Under the pieces are notes generated by a model. That model worked only from the letters and a program-made list of their open reading frames with translations, did not search any database and was not told the origin of the DNA. From Clostridia bacterium (GTDB taxonomy: Bacteria; Bacillota_A; Clostridia; Oscillospirales; CAG-272), in NCBI GenBank assembly GCA_017542695.1, contig JAFXWT010000276.1, positions 1-5,640 on the forward strand: a stretch of 5,640 nucleotides of DNA. Direction: 5' to 3'. The translations under genes were made by a program, and so were the position numbers. The stretch's first letter is position 1. Each line of letters opens with the position of its first letter. This document shows positions 1 through 5,115 of the stretch, in pieces.

Positions 1-318
1 CGTCATTATTTCGAAATACGACGGTATTCCGAGCTCGTCCTTGTGCTTTTCCCAGTATTCGTACTCAAGCCTTGAAGGAATTGTCAACAGATTATCCGCC
101 ATATATTCGAGCATATCAGGAACGGTCTTGCAAAACCACCGTTGAATGAACACGGCGTCATACTCGCAAAAACCGTATTTCGCGCGCTGATAGATATATC
201 TCGGGTTCAGTACCCTCATCTCGCTTTTCTTTTTCTTTATCCGTTTCAATTTGAATCCCGGTCCGTCAGAAATATCAATATTGTTTTCAATCGGGTATTC
301 TGTTTTTTTATTTTTCAT
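1..318 (-). CDS. Unrecognised protein, last visible gene of the leftward operon (3' end outside the window)
   Basis: This reading frame has no stop from its ATG at 318 down to position 1, giving 106 residues of an incomplete protein. The start is supported by an ATGA overlap with the stop of the DnaB-like gene and by a GGAG ribosome binding site 8 bases upstream. The first 35 or so residues are polar and lysine-rich (for example IKKKKSE at about 27-33). They are followed by a more ordered stretch with aromatic residues: YGFCEYD at about 48-54, then QRWFCKTVPDMLEYM and WEKHKDELGIPSYF. I do not recognise the family. From memory, the spacing of the GF..xD, W and proline residues loosely recalls small proteins common in phage and plasmid regions of gut Clostridia, but this is weak. 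There is no signal peptide or membrane segment. The overlap suggests it is made together with the ATPase. Existence as a gene is likely; function is unknown. Confidence 0.75.
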   Translation of the reverse strand, partial: MKNKKTEYPIENNIDISDGPGFKLKRIKKKKSEMRVLNPRYIYQRAKYGFCEYDAVFIQRWFCKTVPDMLEYMADNLLTIPSRLEYEYWEKHKDELGIPSYFEIMT

Positions 319-1118
319 TCCGTGATCTCCGTATCAAGTGAAATAAATCTGAGCGCGCCGGATGCCGTTATTTTCGTCAGGACCTTGACTTCTCCGATTT
401 TTCCGTGCCGGTTTTTTGCGACGATAAGCTCACCGTAAGGCCCTTGCTCTTCCTTTGGTACCGATTCTTCGTCAGAGTAATACGGATATCTGTGGATAAG
501 AATTATGTTATCAGGAACACTCGGTGCCACAACATGAACTCCTACGTCTTTGATTGTCGGTCCGCGATCACTATTCGCAAGTCTTGCAAGCAACGCAAAA
601 ATGATTACATGTGTATTCTTATCACGGCAAAACTCCTTCAACTCTTCGAGAACTTCACACCTGTTTGAGTAAGCTGCATCACCCGCGCCTACTAAGCATT
701 TGCCGTCCAGACCGTCTAAAAGCGTTAAATAATCAACGAAAACGACGTCGGCGCCGCCTGCGGCGTCGTAACGCTCCGCTATTTGTCTTACTGAAAGAGG
801 GATCTCGTCGCATATTTTCAGATTGTCCGTATATTCCGCCGGAACGTCAAGTCTTGACAAAAGGCGTTCCCCCGACGTTTCAAGCGAGAAGGTCATGACG
901 CGATGACCAGATCTCAGAATGATTTCGGTCATCTGTATCATAAGCGCCGTTTTTCCCATGCCGGGACGCGAAGCGATAAGCGTGAGATAACCGGGAGCAA
1001 GACCGGCAATAATATCGTCAAGCCCTTTTATTCCCGTCATAATATACGAGTCCGGCAGCTTTCCTTCAGCTGCTTTATCATCTCGGAAGCTTTTTTTCAA
1101 TTCTTCTGTTACATTCAT
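315..1118 (-). CDS. DnaB-like RecA-fold ATPase / helicase core lacking the N-terminal domain
   Basis: This encodes a 267-residue protein equivalent to only the C-terminal ATPase half of DnaB replicative helicases, which are usually about 450 residues. In order it shows a Walker A motif SRPGMGKT (50-57), the FSLE block that carries the DnaB catalytic glutamate (E80), a Walker B strand VVFVDYLTLL (125-134, D129), an ALLAR segment (175-179) at the place of DnaB SQLNR, a DNIILIHR strand (203-210), and ELIVAKNRHGKIG (230-242), whose K235 and R237 match the DnaB lysine and arginine finger pair. The glutamine of SQLNR, a gamma-phosphate sensor in DnaB, is a leucine here (L176). The ATG at 1118 is preferred because it overlaps the upstream stop as TAATG and has AAAGGA about 9 bases upstream; a longer frame to 1223 would add 35 basic residues over the previous gene. 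ATP-dependent action on DNA is inferred. Alternatives are a KaiC/RadA-type RecA-fold ATPase or a phage-type loader or helicase. Confidence 0.88.
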   Translation of the reverse strand: MNVTEELKKSFRDDKAAEGKLPDSYIMTGIKGLDDIIAGLAPGYLTLIASRPGMGKTALMIQMTEIILRSGHRVMTFSLETSGERLLSRLDVPAEYTDNLKICDEIPLSVRQIAERYDAAGGADVVFVDYLTLLDGLDGKCLVGAGDAAYSNRCEVLEELKEFCRDKNTHVIIFALLARLANSDRGPTIKDVGVHVVAPSVPDNIILIHRYPYYSDEESVPKEEQGPYGELIVAKNRHGKIGEVKVLTKITASGALRFISLDTEITE

Positions 1119-2329
1119 TATTTTTTTCCTTTCCATCTTTTCGGCCTGTCGCAGAGCACCTTTCCGTCTCCGGTGAGGTTTGTAATATTGTACTTGCTCG
1201 CGCCTTTTATGGTGACGAGCCAATGATCGGGGTATACCTTGACGTCCTCGCGGCTAACGTACACATACTCTTTCTCGAGCAATTCTTCTATCAGCTCCGG
1301 AGAGAGAGGAACGACCTCGCCGCCATCAAGTTTTACGTTTGCATAAAAACACTTTGCTTCAAGAAATTCAGTAAATACCGACCCGACGGCTCTCGCCGCC
1401 TCCGCCATCTCGCGCCTGCATTTTTCGATCAGTTCGGGATATTCATGCCTCATCTCGACGGCGCGCAACTCTTCCTCGGGCGTCGGAAGCGGCTCGACCT
1501 CAGGGCGCTTGTGCCTGACCGCGTAAACCCCCGGGCGAACGTCGTGACGCCCCGGTCTGTCGACTATTCTGATCCTTGCCTTGGTCACTTCGTTCAACAT
1601 GATCGTACATATCATTTTTTCAAAGTCGAGCTGTATCAACCCTATTGTAAATCCGAAATGTCTGCCGTACTGATCGTATATCATATCTCTTGTGAGTTCT
1701 TTTTCGATCGGCGCCATGAGCAGTCCCGAGAGGACCGTCTTCGCAAACTCCATCCTCTCGAGCTTTGACTTGACGAACAGCGCGTATTTTTCATCGACTT
1801 GAAGAAGCTGTTGTTTTGCGCGTACAAGACGGTAACCGGGCGACATCGCGGGGACGAATGATTTACATTCGCCGAGCCCTCTCTTAAGTTCATAGAAGAA
1901 CAGCTTTTCAGCTGATTCGAAATCTGAAAACCAGATCCCGTTGACTTTTATTTCAACAACGTCCCAAACTGATTCCCCGGAACGTCCTTCAAAACGGTGC
2001 AGCGCGTCGTCATCGGAAAGATCGCGGTATTCAAACCTGATGTCGAACACCATTGAGAATTCGCTTCGGTCTCCGAGATCACTGTAATAGGTATCAATTA
2101 TTCCGCGGCGGTAATCGAGATCGACGTATGAGCCTCCTGGTTCGAATCCGTTGTTATATAAAGTCTCCTTCACTTTGCCGTAAAATGATTGAAAGTCGGA
2201 AACTGCTTGTTCATCATATTTAGCGCCGATTTTAAATATATCGGAGCGGTCTCCGGTATACTCGGGACGAGCCGTACAAAAGATTGTGATATCGTAATAT
2301 GCATCAAAATCGTAATACAGCTTACACAT
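1118..2329 (-). CDS. Unrecognised 403-residue cytoplasmic protein in the phosphatase-ATPase operon
   Basis: I do not recognise this protein. It begins MCKLYYDFDAYYD and appears to be a mixed alpha/beta protein with many charged and aromatic residues and no signal peptide or membrane helix. Residues 1-160 alternate short hydrophobic strands (FSMVFDIRFEYRD near 91-103, VVEIKVNGIWF near 124-134). Residues 280-327 look like a long charged helix beginning PTPEEEL and rich in Glu, Arg and Ala. The tail is very basic (RPKRWKGKK, 395-403), which could contact nucleic acid, though that is only inference. The start at 2329 is chosen over an in-frame ATG at 2350 because a perfect GGAGGAG lies just upstream of it. 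The gene overlaps the phosphatase stop by 8 bases and its own TAA shares one base with the ATPase ATG, so translation of all three is probably coupled. It may be a partner or substrate-recognition subunit for either neighbour. Confidence 0.85.
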   Translation of the reverse strand: MCKLYYDFDAYYDITIFCTARPEYTGDRSDIFKIGAKYDEQAVSDFQSFYGKVKETLYNNGFEPGGSYVDLDYRRGIIDTYYSDLGDRSEFSMVFDIRFEYRDLSDDDALHRFEGRSGESVWDVVEIKVNGIWFSDFESAEKLFFYELKRGLGECKSFVPAMSPGYRLVRAKQQLLQVDEKYALFVKSKLERMEFAKTVLSGLLMAPIEKELTRDMIYDQYGRHFGFTIGLIQLDFEKMICTIMLNEVTKARIRIVDRPGRHDVRPGVYAVRHKRPEVEPLPTPEEELRAVEMRHEYPELIEKCRREMAEAARAVGSVFTEFLEAKCFYANVKLDGGEVVPLSPELIEELLEKEYVYVSREDVKVYPDHWLVTIKGASKYNITNLTGDGKVLCDRPKRWKGKK

Positions 2330-3002
2330 AAAACTCCTCCATGGTATCAAGACAAATACATCCGAGACGGCCGCCGTACGCGGCGGCGCAGTCGATCGCG
2401 ATATGTCCGTTGCCGCGCCAGATCTTTCCGTGGTATTCGGGATCGATCAGCCCCGTCGGCGTGTGCCCCGTTATAAAGGTGACGTCCGGGTCGTAGCAAA
2501 TATCGTAATCCGGCTCGCCCCATACAAACTCGTCGAGTGATACGTCGTGAATACCTCGCGTCTCGTCGTACTCGGGCAGCGTGTGAGAAAGATGGAACCT
2601 TCTCCCGCCGACTTCTATCTCATCGTATATGTAAAGCAGTTCCATATACTTTATCATCCATTTTTGTTCCTCGCTATCAAGTGAGAGAAATCCCTTTTCC
2701 GTCGGCTCCCCGCCGTTTATCATCCAGAGAGAATGAGCCTCCGTTTCCTTTATCCTGTCGTGCGCGTCCGGACATTTGTGAAGCGCATTCATTATCGGAA
2801 GCGCCGTTTTCTCGTGATTGCCGAGAAACAGGCACACGTTGGGTCTTGCCATCATATCGCGGAAAGCCTTTACTCCGTCGGCTCCCCGGTCGATCACGTC
2901 GCCGAGGACGTAGAGCATATCGCCGTCTCCGAACTTTATCTGTTCAAGCATCTTTTCATATTTATCATAGCACCCATGAATATCGGACATAACGTAGATC
3001 AT
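2322..3002 (-). CDS. PPP-family metallophosphatase (serine/threonine phosphatase or diadenosine-tetraphosphatase-like)
   Basis: This encodes a 226-residue calcineurin-like phosphoesterase of about the same length as phage lambda protein phosphatase (221 residues). All signature motifs are present in order: SDIHGCY (D7, H9), GDVIDRG (D35, with D38 and R39), GNHE (N62, H63), the HLSH metal-ligand histidine (H140), WGE (161-163), GHTPTG (H180) and the closing IDCAAAYGG-LGCICLD strand pair. D7, H9, D35, N62, H140 and H180 should bind the two metal ions, and H63 should be the general acid. The enzyme is therefore probably active and cytoplasmic. Motifs cannot separate a phosphoprotein phosphatase from an ApaH/PrpE-type dinucleoside polyphosphatase. 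The ATG at 3002 forms an ATGA overlap with the preceding gene and has GGAG 8 bases upstream; an in-frame GTG at 3020 would prepend six residues before the typical MIYVMSDIHG start and is less likely. Its position inside a tight operon with the ATPase suggests a dedicated substrate. Confidence 0.93.
   Translation of the reverse strand: MIYVMSDIHGCYDKYEKMLEQIKFGDGDMLYVLGDVIDRGADGVKAFRDMMARPNVCLFLGNHEKTALPIMNALHKCPDAHDRIKETEAHSLWMINGGEPTEKGFLSLDSEEQKWMIKYMELLYIYDEIEVGGRRFHLSHTLPEYDETRGIHDVSLDEFVWGEPDYDICYDPDVTFITGHTPTGLIDPEYHGKIWRGNGHIAIDCAAAYGGRLGCICLDTMEEFYV
2334..2340 (-). promoter_or_regulatory. Ribosome binding site GGAGGAG inside the end of the phosphatase gene
   Basis: On the minus strand GGAGGAG is followed by TTTT and the ATG at 2329. 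It lies within the last codons of the phosphatase (the EEFYV end) and decides the start of the 403-residue gene over the in-frame ATG at 2350. Confidence 0.8.
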
Positions 3003-3436
3003 AATTCGCACTCCTTCCACAAAGTATTCCGTATTATATCGCTGATCACTTCGGTAATATTTCTTCTTGTTGATTCATCGTCGCAAATGCAACTTGAAAG
3101 AATATCCTCGGCCTTTGCCTCGCTCCATACAGAGAGCGGCACAGCGTTCCCGTCCGGGTCTTTCGCTTCGACGCTTATCCCGCTGTTTCCGCCATCCGAC
3201 GCGAAAAAAACATATCTTTCTCCGTCCTGAGAAAGATCATATTCAAAAACGCGCCACAGCAGAAACAGCAACCGCCCGGCGATCTTTATCTCAAGCCATT
3301 CTTTCGTGTACTCCCTCTCGTGTCCCTTCATTAATTCGTCTGAATACTTATTGATAAACGTTTCTATGATATCGTGTGTAATGTCCCTGCAGCCGTCATC
3401 TTCGATCCCGTCTAAATACTCGATCAACGTATGCAT
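2999..3436 (-). CDS. Unrecognised acidic 145-residue protein, first gene of the leftward operon
   Basis: This is the promoter-proximal gene of the five-gene unit. The protein is acidic and appears helical at its N-terminus (LIEYLDGIEDD, then DIIETFINKYSDELM). A hydrophobic helix GRLLFLLWRVFEYDL at about 54-68 is too short and too charged at its flanks to be a convincing membrane anchor. It is followed by a probable beta hairpin (YVFFASDGGNSGISVEA, 75-91) and a C-terminal helical region with cysteines at 116, 118 and 143. No known motif is seen and no function can be assigned. The start at 3436 is strongly supported by AGGAGG five bases upstream. The same frame runs on to an ATG at 3643, but that 69-residue extension would cross the divergent promoter and enter the opposite gene, so it is rejected. 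The stop overlaps the phosphatase start as ATGA. A regulatory or adaptor role for the phosphatase is possible but unproven. Confidence 0.8.
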   Translation of the reverse strand: MHTLIEYLDGIEDDGCRDITHDIIETFINKYSDELMKGHEREYTKEWLEIKIAGRLLFLLWRVFEYDLSQDGERYVFFASDGGNSGISVEAKDPDGNAVPLSVWSEAKAEDILSSCICDDESTRRNITEVISDIIRNTLWKECEL

Positions 3437-3441
3437 ATCCG

Positions 3442-3447
3442 CCTCCT
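3442..3447 (-). promoter_or_regulatory. Ribosome binding site AGGAGG fixing the start of the first leftward gene
   Basis: On the minus strand the sequence reads AGAGGAGGCGGATATG. The perfect AGGAGG is five bases from the ATG at 3436. It decides this start over a frame that stays open to 3643. Confidence 0.85.
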
Positions 3448-3462
3448 CTGTTCTTTGATTTG

Positions 3463-3472
3463 ATGATATCAT
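3463..3472. promoter_or_regulatory. Perfect 10-base palindrome ATGATATCAT in the leader of the leftward operon
   Basis: The palindrome lies 27 bases upstream of the leftward start codon. On the minus strand it overlaps TATGAT (3473-3468), the best -10-like hexamer I can find for the leftward operon. No good -35 box sits at 17 bases, since that position is TGTCCC. It could be an operator half or a chance AT-rich palindrome. Confidence 0.3.
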
Positions 3473-3478
3473 AACTTT

Positions 3479-3496
3479 TGTCCCAAAAGCGGGACA
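3479..3496. promoter_or_regulatory. Candidate operator: TGTCCC-N6-GGGACA dyad in the divergent intergenic region
   Basis: Two perfect six-base arms, TGTCCC and GGGACA, flank the spacer AAAAGC. The GC-rich arms stand out in an AT-rich gap. The site ends 24 bases before the -35 box of the rightward promoter and lies 43 bases upstream of the leftward start codon, so a bound dimeric regulator could affect either unit. It is not followed by a T-run on either strand and its stem is short, which argues against a terminator. No regulator gene is visible within the window. Confidence 0.5.
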
Positions 3497-3520
3497 TAAA
3501 AAGAGAAATAATATATTCAG

Positions 3521-3549
3521 TTGAAAAAAACAAAAATAAATGGTATAAT
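3521..3549 (+). promoter_or_regulatory. Sigma-70/sigma-A-type promoter of the nuclease gene
   Basis: The -35 box TTGAAA (3521-3526) and the -10 box TATAAT (3544-3549) are separated by exactly 17 bases. TGG immediately before the -10 box gives an extended TGnTATAAT element. Transcription should begin near 3556, leaving a leader of about 23 bases that holds the GGAGG (3565-3569) ribosome binding site nine bases before the ATG at 3579. It is close to consensus, so strong basal expression is expected unless repressed. Confidence 0.88.
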
Positions 3550-3578
3550 TTATCAACAAAGGACGGAGGTAATTATCT

Positions 3579-5084
3579 ATGTACTTTTCGAAATCAAAAT
3601 ACTGCGGCTTGTGGCAGTGCCCCAAAATCGCGTGGCTTGACAAATATAAGCCGGAAGAGCGGGAAAAAGACGAAGCGCTTGACGCGCGCCTTGATACCGG
3701 AAACGATGTTGGCGATCTCGCAATGGGACTCTTCGGCGATTTCGTTGAAGTGACTGCAAAGCGCGAAGACGGTAAAATGGATATTCCGAAGATGATCGAG
3801 CGAACGAAAGAGGAGATGGCGAAGGATACCCCCGTTATCTGCGAAGCGTCTTTTGAATATAACGGACTTTACTGCGCCGTCGATATCCTGAAGCGCGACG
3901 GCGACGGATGGGCGATCTATGAGGTCAAAAGCTCGACTGATCCGGAAAAAACAGTATATCATGCTGACGTAGCTTATCAGAAATACGTGCTTGAGCATTG
4001 CGGCGTATGCGTAACGAAGACATACCTCGTCACGGTCAACAATCAGTATGTTTTTGACGGAACGCTTGACATCGAAAAGCTGTTTAATATAACCGACGTG
4101 TCGGACTTGGTCGAAGACCAGAAAACGTTTGTCGGACCGAATCTGGAAGCGGCAGAACCGATGCTGAACAGCGCTGATGAACCTGATATCGACCTGTCCG
4201 AGAGATGTTTCGATCCGTACCACTGCGCATTTTGGAAGTATTGCACGCGCAATCTCCCTACCCCGTCCGTGTTCGATCTCTATTGGTTCGGTCCCGCAAA
4301 AAGCCTGCCTCTGTATCATGACGGAGTGATCTCATACGAGGAGCTTGAAGCGTCAGACGTAAAACTCAGCGAGACAAACAGACGCATAATAGATTTCGCT
4401 CTTCACGACAGAGGTATTTACGTTGACAAAAATAGCTTGTCGAAATTCCTGAAATCATTTACATACCCTTTGTATTTCCTCGATTTTGAATCAATGCAGC
4501 CGGCCGTCCCGAAATATATCGGCACAAGACCTTATATGCAGATCTGCTTCCAGTACTCCCTCCACTACATCGAAGAAGAAGGGGGCGAGCTGAAGCACAA
4601 GGAATTCCTCGCGGAACCGGAAGAAGATCCGCGTCGCGCTCTGTGCGAGAGCCTTTGCCGCGACATCCCGAAAGACGTCGACGTCGTCGTATTCAACAAT
4701 ACGTTTGAATGCACAAGGCTGAAAGAAATGGCGGAAGCATTTCCCGATCTTGCCGATCATCTTTTGAATATCTGCAATAATATAGTCGACCTTCTCGTTC
4801 CGTTCAGGTCGGGCTGGTACTACAAGCGCGAGATCGGAAATTCTTTCTCGATTAAGTCCGTGCTCCCAGCGCTGTGTCCGGACGACCCCGCGCTCGACTA
4901 TCATGCACTCGACCAAGTACACCACGGAGGCGAAGCAATGACAATCTTCCCCGCGATGGCGGATATGACTCCGGAGGAACGCGCAAGGACAAGAGAAAAT
5001 CTGCTAAAATACTGCTGCCTCGACACCCTCGCCATGGTCAAGGTGTGGGAAGTGTTGAAAAAAGAATGCAGAATGCGGAATTAG
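3579..5084 (+). CDS. DUF2779 protein: Cas4/RecB-like Fe-S nuclease fused to a DnaQ-like exonuclease domain
   Basis: This 501-residue protein has two nuclease-like halves. Residues 1-225 resemble Cas4/RecB nucleases: a first cysteine in LWQCPKIAWL (C14), a PD-(D/E)XK core with E89, D102 (CAVDIL) and E115/K117 (IYEVKSST), a downstream Q134 (AYQKYVL), and a cluster C210-x5-C216-x5-C222. C14 plus these three cysteines would suit a 4Fe-4S cluster. Residues 295-497 match the DUF2779 (PF11074) type: YPLYFLDFES (D302, E304), VVFNNTFE (370-377), VDLL (D404), FSIKSVLPALCPD (423-435) and KYCCLDTLAM (477-486). The YxxxD pattern (Y478, D482) is that of DEDDy exonucleases. All presumed catalytic residues are intact, so it is probably an active cytoplasmic DNA or RNA nuclease; the substrate is unknown. 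It is transcribed from its own promoter, away from the phosphatase operon. The last six residues (ECRMRN) come from a heptanucleotide repeat. No cas genes are nearby in the window. Roles in repair, defence or mobile-element biology are all possible. Confidence 0.92.
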   Translation: MYFSKSKYCGLWQCPKIAWLDKYKPEEREKDEALDARLDTGNDVGDLAMGLFGDFVEVTAKREDGKMDIPKMIERTKEEMAKDTPVICEASFEYNGLYCAVDILKRDGDGWAIYEVKSSTDPEKTVYHADVAYQKYVLEHCGVCVTKTYLVTVNNQYVFDGTLDIEKLFNITDVSDLVEDQKTFVGPNLEAAEPMLNSADEPDIDLSERCFDPYHCAFWKYCTRNLPTPSVFDLYWFGPAKSLPLYHDGVISYEELEASDVKLSETNRRIIDFALHDRGIYVDKNSLSKFLKSFTYPLYFLDFESMQPAVPKYIGTRPYMQICFQYSLHYIEEEGGELKHKEFLAEPEEDPRRALCESLCRDIPKDVDVVVFNNTFECTRLKEMAEAFPDLADHLLNICNNIVDLLVPFRSGWYYKREIGNSFSIKSVLPALCPDDPALDYHALDQVHHGGEAMTIFPAMADMTPEERARTRENLLKYCCLDTLAMVKVWEVLKKECRMRN

Positions 5085-5098
5085 GAATTAAGAATTAT
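5064..5098 (+). repeat. Five-unit heptanucleotide tandem repeat GAAT(G/T)NN across the nuclease stop codon
   Basis: The units are GAATGCA, GAATGCG, GAATTAG, GAATTAA and GAATTAT, directly abutting. Three units lie inside the nuclease gene and encode its extreme C-terminus. The third ends exactly with the TAG stop, and two follow in the gap before the next gene. Because seven is not a multiple of three, each added or lost unit would change the frame and the C-terminal residues. My recollection, not checked, is that similar GAATTAAGAATTAG-like strings recur in intergenic DNA of gut Clostridia. Confidence 0.85.
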
Positions 5099-5115
5099 AA
5101 AGGTGAATAATAAAA

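Noticed and set aside
752..765. GC-rich hairpin CGCCGC-CT-GCGGCG resembling a terminator stem.
   Set aside because: It lies inside the ATPase coding sequence over Ala-Gly-Gly codons (119-123), has a two-base loop and no following T-run.
1119..1223. Upstream extension of the DnaB-like gene to an ATG at 1223, adding 35 basic residues.
   Set aside because: It would lie almost wholly inside the 403-residue gene, and the ATG at 1118 has a TAATG junction with a proper ribosome binding site and begins just before the domain.
1223..1768. A 181-residue plus-strand frame opposite the 403-residue gene.
   Set aside because: It is antisense to a coupled operon gene, has no ribosome binding site context that I can support and shows no domain.
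3480..3495. The GTCCC/GGGAC stem considered as a rho-independent terminator between the divergent units.
   Set aside because: The stem is only five to six base pairs, no T-run follows on either strand, and transcription diverges here, so no terminator is needed.
3437..3643. Upstream extension of the 145-residue gene to an ATG at 3643.
   Set aside because: It crosses the intergenic gap and the near-consensus rightward promoter and overlaps the nuclease start; the AGGAGG beside the ATG at 3436 is decisive.
3594..4319. A 241-residue open frame on the minus strand inside the nuclease gene.
   Set aside because: It is antisense to a gene with clear domain motifs, shows no recognisable motif and reflects codon bias of the real gene.
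5064..5098. The heptanucleotide repeat considered as a CRISPR-like array.
   Set aside because: Units are seven bases and directly abutting with no spacers.
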